DNA from: Clostridia bacterium
Lineage (GTDB): Bacteria; Bacillota_A; Clostridia; Oscillospirales; CAG-272
Reading direction: 5' to 3'
DNA: 7,945 bases
Assembly (NCBI GenBank): GCA_017935805.1
Contig: JAGBGV010000185.1
Span: 1-7,945 of the forward strand
Shown here piece after piece: positions 1-5,148 of this stretch. The notes beneath the pieces are model-generated. The model searched no databases. It saw nothing but the letters and a program-made list of their open reading frames with translations, and was not told the DNA's origin. Numbering within the stretch: the stretch's first letter is position 1; every line of letters starts with the position of its first letter. Both the position numbers and the translations under genes were made by a program.

Positions 1-10
1 AAGAGATAAA

Positions 11-123
11 GTGTAGTTCGAGCCTGTTTGATGCGGCGGGAGATGAACCCCCGCCCTACGTTTAGCCTGTAAGGTGGAGTGGAGCGGCAAAGACAAAATA
101 TAGTTTGTACCTGCTCGAAACAC
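11..123. repeat. Possible small intergenic repeat with inverted ends
   Basis: The ends are an imperfect inverted repeat: GTGTAGTTCGAGC at 11-23 against GCTCGAAACAC at 113-123, which match over 11 bases apart from a two-base gap. Inside is a GC-rich hairpin, GGCGGG (35-40) with CCCGCC (50-55), around a 9-base loop. No credible gene lies here; an open frame at 79-270 runs into the terminator and the opposite-strand gene. The layout suggests a short non-autonomous intergenic repeat, but only one copy is visible and the ends are short, so this is tentative. Confidence 0.35.
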
Positions 124-165
124 CCAAAAAACAAACAAAAAAGCGGAACCCGAAAGCTCCGCTTT
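121..165 (-). terminator. Intrinsic terminator of the F420-ligase-like gene
   Basis: Read on the minus strand, AAAGCGGA (complement of 158-165) pairs with TCCGCTTT (complement of 140-147) around a 10-base loop. A run of mostly T follows in the transcript (complement of 121-142, broken only by single G bases and by the end of the stem). It starts 16 bases beyond the stop codon of the minus-strand gene, the expected place for a Rho-independent terminator. Confidence 0.85.
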
Positions 166-180
166 GAATGTTACAAAACA

Positions 181-1383
181 TCAGTTATTAGTATAGTTGT
201 CGAAATAGCCCTGAACAAGTACAACAGGTGTGCCCTTGTCGCCCGAGCCGCTGGTCAGGTCGCAAAGTGAACCGATCAGGTCAGTAAGCTGACGGGGTGT
301 GGTTCCCTGTGATGCCACGTTGCCTACGAGATTGCCGTCCTTTTCCTTGATGCTCTTCGAAATAGCCTGCTTCAGCTCTTCGCCTGAAAGATCAGCAAAG
401 TCATTGTCAGCAAGGTACTTCAGCTTGAGCTCGGAGGGTGTGCCGATAAGTCCGTCTGTAAATGCAGGGGATACTACCGGGTCAGCAAGCTCCCAGATCT
501 TACCCTGGGGATCCTTGAATGCGCCGTCGCCGTAAACCATAACCTCAACGTGCTTGCCTGTTCTCTCGAGAATATTCTTCTGAACATCGAGCACCAGCTG
601 CTTGCATTCGCGGGGGAACAGCTTGATCTTGTCCTCAGTTGACTTGTTTGAACCGAGGAGACCGTACTTTTCGTTGCAGCCGCTTCCGTTAATAGGTGCG
701 TTCAGAATCTCGTCAAGACCGACAGCGATCTCAGCGCCTGCCGCAAGAAGAAGTCTCTTTGTTCTCTTTCTTGTGTGGATGTCACAGAAGAGGACTCTCT
801 TTGTATAGTTGAGGATAGCCTTAGGCTGATTTGCGAAAATTACTTCAACCTCAGCACCCATTTCGCGGATGATACTGCTGTAATAGTCAACATAGTCAAC
901 GCCTGTGAAAGGATGACGGTTTTCACCAAACAACTCGCGATACTTTTCAAGTGAAAGTACGTCTGTGTAAGGATCAACGCCCGCATCGTCAAGCTTGTCT
1001 ATTGATACAAGCTCATTTCCGACCTCATCGGAGGGATAGCTGAGCATGAGCACGATCTTCTTCGCGCCCTTTGCAATACCTCTGAGGCAGATAGCGAAAC
1101 GGTTACGGGAGAGAATGGGGAAAATTACACCAACAGTCTCGCCGCCGAGCTTTGCACGAACATCGGTTGCAATATCGTCAACAGAGGCATAGTTGCCCTG
1201 CGCTCTTGCAACGATGGACTCTGTCATGGAAATAACGTCGCGGTCTCTCAGCTCGAAGCCTTCGTACTCCGCCGCCTCGATAACGCTGTTACTTACGATC
1301 ACAGCAAGGTCGTCTCCTTCGCGAATGATAGGGCAGCGAATACCACGAGAAACTGTGCCGACTCTGCGTTCTCTTGTTTCCAT
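181..1383 (-). CDS. Coenzyme F420-0:L-glutamate ligase-like (CofE superfamily) protein
   Basis: This 400-residue soluble protein resembles the F420-0:gamma-glutamyl ligase family (PF01996). The N-terminal part has the family pattern: IREGDDLAVIV at 20-30, where CofE has its GDD-type nucleotide/metal site, then RDVISMTESIVARAQGN at 47-63, matching the CofE segment for the first beta-alpha unit. A second conserved block is YGDGAFKDPQGKIWE at 284-298. CofE proteins add glutamate to F420-0 using GTP, but archaeal CofE is about 250 residues. This longer form occurs in Clostridia that are not known to make F420, so its real acceptor is uncertain. No F420 biosynthesis gene is seen nearby. The start is supported by AAAGGA (complement of 1393-1398) nine bases upstream and by a strong promoter. 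It is monocistronic here, with its own terminator. Family membership is fairly sure; the substrate is not. Confidence 0.75.
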   Translation of the reverse strand: METRERRVGTVSRGIRCPIIREGDDLAVIVSNSVIEAAEYEGFELRDRDVISMTESIVARAQGNYASVDDIATDVRAKLGGETVGVIFPILSRNRFAICLRGIAKGAKKIVLMLSYPSDEVGNELVSIDKLDDAGVDPYTDVLSLEKYRELFGENRHPFTGVDYVDYYSSIIREMGAEVEVIFANQPKAILNYTKRVLFCDIHTRKRTKRLLLAAGAEIAVGLDEILNAPINGSGCNEKYGLLGSNKSTEDKIKLFPRECKQLVLDVQKNILERTGKHVEVMVYGDGAFKDPQGKIWELADPVVSPAFTDGLIGTPSELKLKYLADNDFADLSGEELKQAISKSIKEKDGNLVGNVASQGTTPRQLTDLIGSLCDLTSGSGDKGTPVVLVQGYFDNYTNN

Positions 1384-1392
1384 TTGGGTAAT

Positions 1393-1399
1393 TCCTTTC
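1393..1399 (-). promoter_or_regulatory. Ribosome binding site of the F420-ligase-like gene
   Basis: On the minus strand this reads GAAAGGA, nine bases before the ATG at 1383. It supports that start codon. Confidence 0.75.
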
Positions 1400-1451
1400 T
1401 ATATAAAAGAATATGAGTATACGAAGTTATTGTGTTTTTGAAACACTAATG

Positions 1452-1480
1452 ATTATACATTTATTCCGAATAAATTTCAA
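1452..1480 (-). promoter_or_regulatory. Sigma-A-type promoter of the F420-ligase-like gene, with spacer palindrome
   Basis: On the minus strand TTGAAA (complement of 1475-1480) and a perfect TATAAT (complement of 1452-1457) are 17 bases apart. The predicted transcript starts near 1445, leaving about 60 bases of leader. The spacer is almost entirely a 17-bp odd palindrome, ATTTATTCCGAATAAAT at 1459-1475, which could be an operator. A second small inverted repeat, GTGTTT/AAACAC at 1432-1446, lies at the predicted start site. Confidence 0.8.
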
Positions 1481-1597
1481 GAGGTATGCAAAAAAAACTA
1501 CTATTAAATATACCCCTCATCCGGTTCTCATTTTTATTTATAATAAACAAATATTGCATGATTCTCCCTTTGCTTTGATATTGTTCACATTTTTCTG

Positions 1598-1626
1598 TTG
1601 AAAAAATCCCGATTATGCAATATACT
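1598..1626 (+). promoter_or_regulatory. Sigma-A-type promoter of the lipoprotein-cysteine desulfurase pair
   Basis: TTGAAA at 1598-1603 and TATACT at 1621-1626 are separated by 17 bases. Transcription would start near 1633, about 28 bases before the lipoprotein ATG. Because this promoter overlaps a possible upstream TTG start at 1598, the longer reading of that gene is unlikely. Confidence 0.8.
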
Positions 1627-1646
1627 ATTCAAAATAACTGCTTTTC

Positions 1647-1652
1647 AAAGGA
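1647..1652 (+). promoter_or_regulatory. Ribosome binding site of the lipoprotein gene
   Basis: AAAGGA lies eight bases before the ATG at 1661 and decides that start against the in-frame TTG at 1598. Confidence 0.8.
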
Positions 1653-1660
1653 ATATTATC

Positions 1661-2191
1661 ATGAAAAATCTTATCACAAGAATCATGCTTTTCATCCTCG
1701 CATCCGCCATGCTCCTCTGTGCGGTGAGCTGTAAGAAGGACAACGCTGTTCCTGACGATATGATCGTTGCATCCGACGAACTTGCATCCTTCTATCTTTA
1801 CGTTCCCGAAAAGTGGACCGTTGACCACACAGAAGGTACGGCCGGCGCGTACTACAGTGCAAACGACCCCTCCTCTGTTTTTGCCTCCGCTTGGGAGATG
1901 CCCAACGCTGACTCCACTCTCGACGACTGGTGGAACGCTAACCTCACAGACCTTAAGCTGATCTTTGCTGACTTCGCTCTGGTTTCCGAGGATACCACCG
2001 TGGTAGACGGACTTGAGGCAAAGTCATACGTTTACACAGCAACTCTCGGAGAGTACTCCTACAAGTTCATGCAGACCGCTTGCATGAAGGACGGCTCCGT
2101 TTACATGATCACATACACATCCCTTGCAGAGACCTTTGACTCTCACATGGGAGACGTTGAAAAGATGCTCGAATACTTCACAATAAAGTAA
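1661..2191 (+). CDS. Small secreted lipoprotein, PsbP/DcrB-like
   Basis: The 176-residue product begins with a lipoprotein signal peptide: a Lys/Arg-containing n-region, a hydrophobic stretch at about 8-20, and a lipobox ending AVSC with the lipidated cysteine at 24, followed by KKD. The mature part (about 38-176) is one compact domain. It starts with FYLYVPEKWTVD (44-55) and ends with a tyrosine-rich strand, a DSH segment (160-162) and a short terminal helix, EKMLEYF. This layout resembles the PsbP/DcrB-like fold found in many Clostridia lipoproteins; I place it there by pattern only. It would be anchored on the outer face of the membrane. Its function is unknown. It is separated by one base from the cysteine desulfurase gene and shares its promoter, but nothing in its sequence links it to sulfur metabolism. 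Confidence 0.8.
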   Translation: MKNLITRIMLFILASAMLLCAVSCKKDNAVPDDMIVASDELASFYLYVPEKWTVDHTEGTAGAYYSANDPSSVFASAWEMPNADSTLDDWWNANLTDLKLIFADFALVSEDTTVVDGLEAKSYVYTATLGEYSYKFMQTACMKDGSVYMITYTSLAETFDSHMGDVEKMLEYFTIK

Positions 2192-2192
2192 A

Positions 2193-3380
2193 ATGGAACA
2201 TTATCTCGACAACTCCGCCACAACTATGCCATGCGCAGCGGCTCAGAAAGCAATGATTTCCGCGGCTGCGGTGTGGGGCAACCCATCCTCCGTTCATTCT
2301 CACGGGCAGCGTGCGGCATCACTTCTCAAGGAATCCCGTGCAAAGGTGGCTCGCGCACTTGGGCTGCCTCGGTTTTCAAAGGATATGCTCGTCTTCACAT
2401 CCTGCGGCACGGAAGCGAACAACATCGCCATGCTTGGCTGTGCAAGATCGAAAAATCGCACCTTGAGCGGGCAGGGATATCTCGGCACAGTTATCATAAC
2501 GGCAGGTGAGCATCCGTCAGTTGACTCTCCGGCGGCGCTTCTTGAAAAAGAGGGATACGCAGTCATCCGCATACCCACAACGGGCGGCGAAATTGATCTT
2601 GCGGCTCTGGAAAAGGCACTCACCGACGCTCCCGCTCCCGTAATTTTTGCGGCATTTATGCTTGTAAACAACGAGACAGGTGCAATTTACGACGTGAAGC
2701 GGGCATCCGCCATGGTCAAGGGGAAATTCCCCGACGCAACAGTCCACTGCGACGCGGTGCAGGGGTTCATGAAGCTCCGATTCACACCTGCATCTCTTGG
2801 TGTTGACACGCTGACGGTAAGCGCACATAAAATTCACGCTCCGCGAGGTGCGGCGGCTTTGTTCATCTCTGCGGAAACGATCAAGCGGAAGAATATCGTA
2901 GCTGTTATGCCCGGCGGCGGTCAGGAAAGCGGATTCCGCAGCGGCACGGAGAATCTCATCTCTATCGCGGCTTTTGCCTCCGCTGCTGGGGAAGGCGCGG
3001 CTCATTTTGACGAAAACTGCGAGAAGGTACGCGCGCTTCGTGAGTATCTTGACTCACAGCTTACCGAAAAATGCCCTGAAATCAGGTACAACAGACCAAA
3101 AAACTGCATACCGAACATTTGCAGTATCATCTTGCCATCCATAAAGAGCGAAACAATGCTGAATCATCTCTCGGCCAGAGGTGTGTACGTTTCCGCCGGC
3201 TCGGCGTGCAGTGCATACTCAAAGAAGAAAAGCGGCGCCCTTGAGGCTTTTGGTACACCTACTGCTGACGCCGACTCAACACTCCGAATCAGCCTGTCCC
3301 ACATGAACGACAAAGGAGACATCGACGCGCTCGTTGAAGGTCTTCGCGAGGGGATCGCATCTCTTCAGCGAAAAAGGTGA
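2193..3380 (+). CDS. Cysteine desulfurase (NifS/IscS-like, class V aminotransferase fold)
   Basis: This PLP enzyme would remove sulfur from cysteine, giving alanine and an enzyme-bound persulfide for Fe-S clusters, thiolated tRNA or cofactors. The 395-residue length is normal. Visible landmarks are the N-terminal YLDNSATT (4-11), the PLP-phosphate loop CGTEANN (71-77), H107 stacking over the ring, NNETG (159-163), HCDAVQ with D187 and Q190, the Schiff-base lysine K213 in SAHK, RSGTEN (249-254), and the persulfide cysteine C339 in SAGSACSA. All key residues are present, so it should be active. No Shine-Dalgarno sequence is evident before the ATG, and the gene starts one base after the lipoprotein stop, so translation is probably coupled. 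No IscU/SufU scaffold, ThiI or MnmA gene is adjacent, so the sulfur acceptor cannot be told from context. Confidence 0.93.
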   Translation: MEHYLDNSATTMPCAAAQKAMISAAAVWGNPSSVHSHGQRAASLLKESRAKVARALGLPRFSKDMLVFTSCGTEANNIAMLGCARSKNRTLSGQGYLGTVIITAGEHPSVDSPAALLEKEGYAVIRIPTTGGEIDLAALEKALTDAPAPVIFAAFMLVNNETGAIYDVKRASAMVKGKFPDATVHCDAVQGFMKLRFTPASLGVDTLTVSAHKIHAPRGAAALFISAETIKRKNIVAVMPGGGQESGFRSGTENLISIAAFASAAGEGAAHFDENCEKVRALREYLDSQLTEKCPEIRYNRPKNCIPNICSIILPSIKSETMLNHLSARGVYVSAGSACSAYSKKKSGALEAFGTPTADADSTLRISLSHMNDKGDIDALVEGLREGIASLQRKR

Positions 3381-3383
3381 GAA

Positions 3384-3459
3384 ATAACCAAAGCCGCAAT
3401 GCTCTGCCTTTTTTCGGAATTGAGCTTTGCGGTTTGGTTATCAATTCAGCTCATTTTTT
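3384..3459 (+). terminator. Hairpin/terminator region after the cysteine desulfurase gene
   Basis: Starting four bases after the stop, 3384-3404 pairs with 3422-3441 in a stem of about 20 bp with one bulge and one mismatch, around a 17-base loop. A competing structure, TGAGCT (3421-3426) with AGCTCA (3448-3453), is followed directly by six T (3454-3459), as in an intrinsic terminator. The two cannot form together because they share 3422-3426. Its position argues for transcription termination; the efficiency of the short stem is uncertain. Confidence 0.6.
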
Positions 3460-3474
3460 CAGTTTAATCAAACA

Positions 3475-3489
3475 CCCACTGTGCGTGGG
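3475..3489. repeat. Small hairpin at the left edge of the inverted-repeat region
   Basis: CCCAC (3475-3479) and GTGGG (3485-3489) form a 5-bp stem with a 5-base loop directly before the 435-bp element. It may be part of that element or of its target. Confidence 0.4.
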
Positions 3490-3923
3490 GCACTTAAGAG
3501 GCGTCAATAGCTACGCCTCTTAAGAATCACCCGGGTGGAATATTTAGCACTCGAAACCCATGAATTTAGCCAATTCCACCCCCGAGAACTTCGTTCTCGA
3601 CTTCTTTAGCTTAAAACGTATGGCGGGGACAAGAGCTGGTTTCGAATGACTTGTCATTCTCCACTGGCGCTGTTTCCCCCTTTTGGATTACCCCCTTTGT
3701 TTCAACTGCAATTGATAGCTGTAAGCAATCGCGCCGATTTATTGACTATGTCAATCGAGCCGAACAAGTAAGTTCCAACTTTACAGACGTTTCTGTCGCA
3801 ATCACGGATATCCACATTGGCGGGAGTCGCGCTATGTTTTATCTCAAGCAAAGTCAAAGGGGTTGGATTCTTAAGGAGGGGAAATTGTGAACGAAGTGAA
3901 CCTTTCCCCTATCCTTAAGTGCC
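3489..3923. repeat. MITE-like element with 10-bp terminal inverted repeats and terminal hairpins
   Basis: GGCACTTAAG at 3489-3498 recurs as its exact complement, CTTAAGTGCC, at 3914-3923. Each end continues in the same way: the CTTAAG starts a hairpin whose closing arm is again CTTAAG, followed inward by AATC. At the left, 3493-3504 pairs with 3513-3524 (12 bp, 8-base loop). At the right, 3870-3884 pairs with 3903-3919 (15 bp with a two-base bulge). The inner stem bases differ between the ends, so the fold rather than the sequence appears conserved. Further inverted repeats inside are GGGTGGAAT/ATTCCACCC (3533-3541, 3573-3581), CGAGAAC/GTTCTCG (3583-3599) and GAATGAC/GTCATTC (3644-3659). No transposase is encoded and no target duplication is clear. 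I infer a non-autonomous mobile or structured repeat. Confidence 0.6.
3615..3890 (+). other. Uncertain open frame inside the inverted-repeat element
   Basis: The frame is open from 3615 (after a stop at 3612) to the TGA at 3888-3890. With a TTG start at 3651 it would give 79 residues. There is no good ribosome binding site at that TTG. The product has no motif that I recognise. Codon choice is unlike the neighbouring genes, and the last residues are encoded by the terminal hairpin of the repeat. It is more likely chance or the remnant of a carried sequence than a working gene, so I do not call it a CDS. Confidence 0.2.
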
Positions 3924-3929
3924 GGGATC

Positions 3930-4046
3930 CCAAAGGGTCCGACACGAGGATCCTTTGGAACCTGCGTTAGCAAATAATGCATCCCACGCGGAGTGAGAAC
4001 AAATAAAAATCCGAAAACGTGATAACGTTTTTTCTAATCCCTCACT
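3930..4046 (+). promoter_or_regulatory. Folded segment upstream of the HAD gene, possible structured leader
   Basis: Four consecutive pairings cover this stretch. An 11-bp stem with one G-U pair joins 3930-3940 to 3948-3958 (7-base loop). CTGCGT (3962-3967) pairs with ACGCGG (3986-3991). AGTGAG (3992-3997) pairs with CTCACT (4041-4046), ending at the first base of the ribosome binding site. Inside this last one is AAAACGT/ACGTTTT (4014-4020, 4025-4031). I see no match to a known riboswitch or T-box, and no convincing promoter in 3440-4058. It may be a cis-regulatory leader or part of an extended repeat. Confidence 0.35.
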
Positions 4047-4053
4047 AGGAGAG
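4047..4053 (+). promoter_or_regulatory. Ribosome binding site of the HAD gene
   Basis: AGGAGAG lies five bases before the ATG at 4059 and fixes that start. Confidence 0.8.
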
Positions 4054-4058
4054 CAAAC

Positions 4059-4727
4059 ATGAAATACAAAAACTACATTTGGGACTTCGACGGCACGCTG
4101 TACAACACCTACGTCCATGAGATCAAGGTTATGGAAACCGTTCTCGGACGGCACGGGCTGATCGAAACCATAGATCTTGAGGAAATGTACCGCTGGATGA
4201 GAGTGGGATACGGAAACATCACACGATTCGAGGGCGTTACAGATGAAATATACAACGAGTTCCGTCGCGAAGGACTGAAAGTCGGTGAAGAAGAGCATGA
4301 GCCGAAGATACTCCCATTCGAGGACTGCGGCAAGGTCCTCTCCGCTATAGTTGAAAACGGCGGAAAGAACTTCATCTACACCCACCGGGATAAAACAACG
4401 CTCACATGGCATCTTACAGAGCGCGGCATGATCGACTACTTCACCGACATGGTAACCGCCGACGAGCACTTCCCCATGAAGCCGGCTCCCGACGGACTCC
4501 TTGCCCTGTGTAAGCGCAACGGGCTTGACGCAAGCGAATCCATCATGATCGGCGACAGAATAATCGACGGCTCAAGCGGTCGCGGTGCGGGAATGAGCGG
4601 AGCACTGGTCAATTATCCCCCTCACCTGCCCGACGGAAGGTCTCCGGCAGAGGGCGTGGATCTGGACTACACTGCCACAAGCCTTACGGAATTTGCTCGC
4701 CTTATGGACATTCCCCTGGGCGAATGA
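4059..4727 (+). CDS. HAD-superfamily phosphatase (subfamily IA, phosphoglycolate phosphatase-like)
   Basis: The 222-residue product has all four HAD motifs in order. Motif I is WDFDGTLYNT, with nucleophile D9 and acid/base D11. Motif II is FIYTHRD, with T108. Motif III is K141 in MKPAPDG. Motif IV is MIGDRIIDG, with D166 and D170 for magnesium. The helical segment between motifs I and II (about 17-85) is a C1 cap as in the phosphoglycolate phosphatase/beta-phosphoglucomutase group. A phosphatase or, less likely, a phosphomutase acting on a small soluble metabolite is expected; the substrate cannot be read from the sequence. It stands alone: an inverted-repeat-rich region lies upstream, and the promoter of the rimP operon lies 67 bases downstream. 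No clear terminator follows it, so some read-through into that operon is possible. Confidence 0.88.
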   Translation: MKYKNYIWDFDGTLYNTYVHEIKVMETVLGRHGLIETIDLEEMYRWMRVGYGNITRFEGVTDEIYNEFRREGLKVGEEEHEPKILPFEDCGKVLSAIVENGGKNFIYTHRDKTTLTWHLTERGMIDYFTDMVTADEHFPMKPAPDGLLALCKRNGLDASESIMIGDRIIDGSSGRGAGMSGALVNYPPHLPDGRSPAEGVDLDYTATSLTEFARLMDIPLGE

Positions 4728-4794
4728 TGCAAAACCAACAAAGACAGACTATTGACAGATAAAAAATATTGTTATCCATGACGTACGATTTCAC

Positions 4795-4823
4795 TTGCAA
4801 TATGTGCGCGTGTGTGGTATAAT
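4795..4823 (+). promoter_or_regulatory. Main sigma-A promoter of the rimP-nusA-ylxR-ylxQ-infB operon
   Basis: TTGCAA (4795-4800) and a perfect TATAAT (4818-4823) are exactly 17 bases apart, and transcription would start near 4830. This leaves a long leader of about 320 bases before rimP. Confidence 0.85.
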
Positions 4824-4848
4824 AATGTACAAGAGGATATTAAGTATT

Positions 4849-4876
4849 GAGAGTGGGCGAAACAAAGTCCACTCTC
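4849..4876 (+). promoter_or_regulatory. Leader hairpin of the rimP operon
   Basis: GAGAGTGG (4849-4856) pairs with CCACTCTC (4869-4876). The stem extends inward by G-U and C-G to 10 bp around an 8-base loop. It begins about 20 bases after the predicted transcription start. The following TTGTTT is too weak for a convincing terminator. From memory, a similar stem occurs ahead of rimP in other Clostridia, and gammaproteobacteria have a separate rimP leader RNA. A role in autoregulation or RNA stability is inference. Confidence 0.6.
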
Positions 4877-4941
4877 TTGTTTATGAAGACCCCCAACTAC
4901 TTTTTTTCTTTTCACTCACGCAGTAGCATCGTTTTCTCCAA

Positions 4942-5086
4942 GCCTTCCTCCGGGAGGAAGGGGGACCACGAAGTGGTGGAAGGAGCCTGCGTAACTAAAA
5001 ATTTATTTGTATTTACCGTTTGCGCACTCTCCCTCAGTCGCGAAACGCGACAGCTCCCTATAACGTAGTTATGGCCGGAGGGAGCC
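4942..5086. repeat. Two-armed MITE-like inverted element in the rimP leader
   Basis: Two similar folded arms face each other. The left arm has CTTCCTC/GAGGAAG (4944-4950, 4954-4960), ACCAC/GTGGT (4965-4969, 4973-4977) and a closing strand GGAAGG (4978-4983) that can pair back to 4943-4948. The right arm, read in reverse complement, has the same order: AGGGAGC/GCTCCCT (5053-5059 with 5079-5085, with an inner ATAAC/GTTAT), then GTCGCG/CGCGAC (5037-5051), then a GAGGGAG closing strand. The outer ends, GCCTTCCTCCGG and GGCTCCCTCCGG, match at 10 of 12 positions. An AT-rich centre (4988-5026) starts TGCGTAAC and ends TTTGCGCA, again mirrored. The arms resemble intergenic repeats that I recall from gut Clostridia. 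No gene is encoded. Confidence 0.65.
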
Positions 5087-5134
5087 ATATGAAATCTCCC
5101 ATGCGTGGGAATACACTGTCTAATTGGGACTATG

Positions 5135-5142
5135 AAGGAAGG
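5135..5142 (+). promoter_or_regulatory. Ribosome binding site of rimP
   Basis: AAGGAAGG lies six bases before the ATG at 5149. It selects this start over in-frame upstream starts at 5020 and 5089, which lie in or beside the repeat element and would add residues not found in RimP. Confidence 0.85.
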
Positions 5143-5148
5143 TATCGA

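Noticed and set aside
1598..1660. Longer reading of the lipoprotein gene from a TTG at 1598
   Set aside because: The TTG lies in the -35 box of the promoter, there is no ribosome binding site before it, and the extra 21 residues would precede a clean lipoprotein signal peptide.
2517..3005. Minus-strand open frame of 162 codons inside the cysteine desulfurase gene
   Set aside because: It is a shadow of a gene with all catalytic motifs intact on the plus strand.
4014..4033. Intrinsic terminator before the HAD gene (AAAACGT/ACGTTTT plus T)
   Set aside because: The stem has only two G-C pairs and the T-run is mostly consumed by the stem, so termination is unlikely.
3930..4050. T-box or known riboswitch before the HAD gene
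   Set aside because: The T-box consensus and the cores of the riboswitch classes I know are not found; the stretch is described only as folded.
3440..4058. CRISPR array or tRNA in the hairpin-rich region
   Set aside because: The repeats are inverted pairs with differing sequences and irregular spacing, and no cloverleaf with the conserved tRNA loops can be drawn.
3915..4469. Minus-strand open frame of 184 codons across the HAD gene start
   Set aside because: It is antisense to a complete HAD phosphatase and to its leader, with no recognisable domain.
4752..4757. Perfect TTGACA as a -35 box for the rimP operon
   Set aside because: No acceptable -10 box lies 16-18 bases downstream; the TTGCAA/TATAAT pair at 4795-4823 fits much better.
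4883..5068. Open frame in the rimP leader (ATG at 4883)
   Set aside because: It has no ribosome binding site and runs through the repeat element, so its composition reflects the hairpins and not a protein.
5020..5148. Longer reading of rimP from 5020 or 5089
   Set aside because: The added residues come from the repeat element and its flank, and a strong ribosome binding site precedes the ATG at 5149, where family similarity begins.
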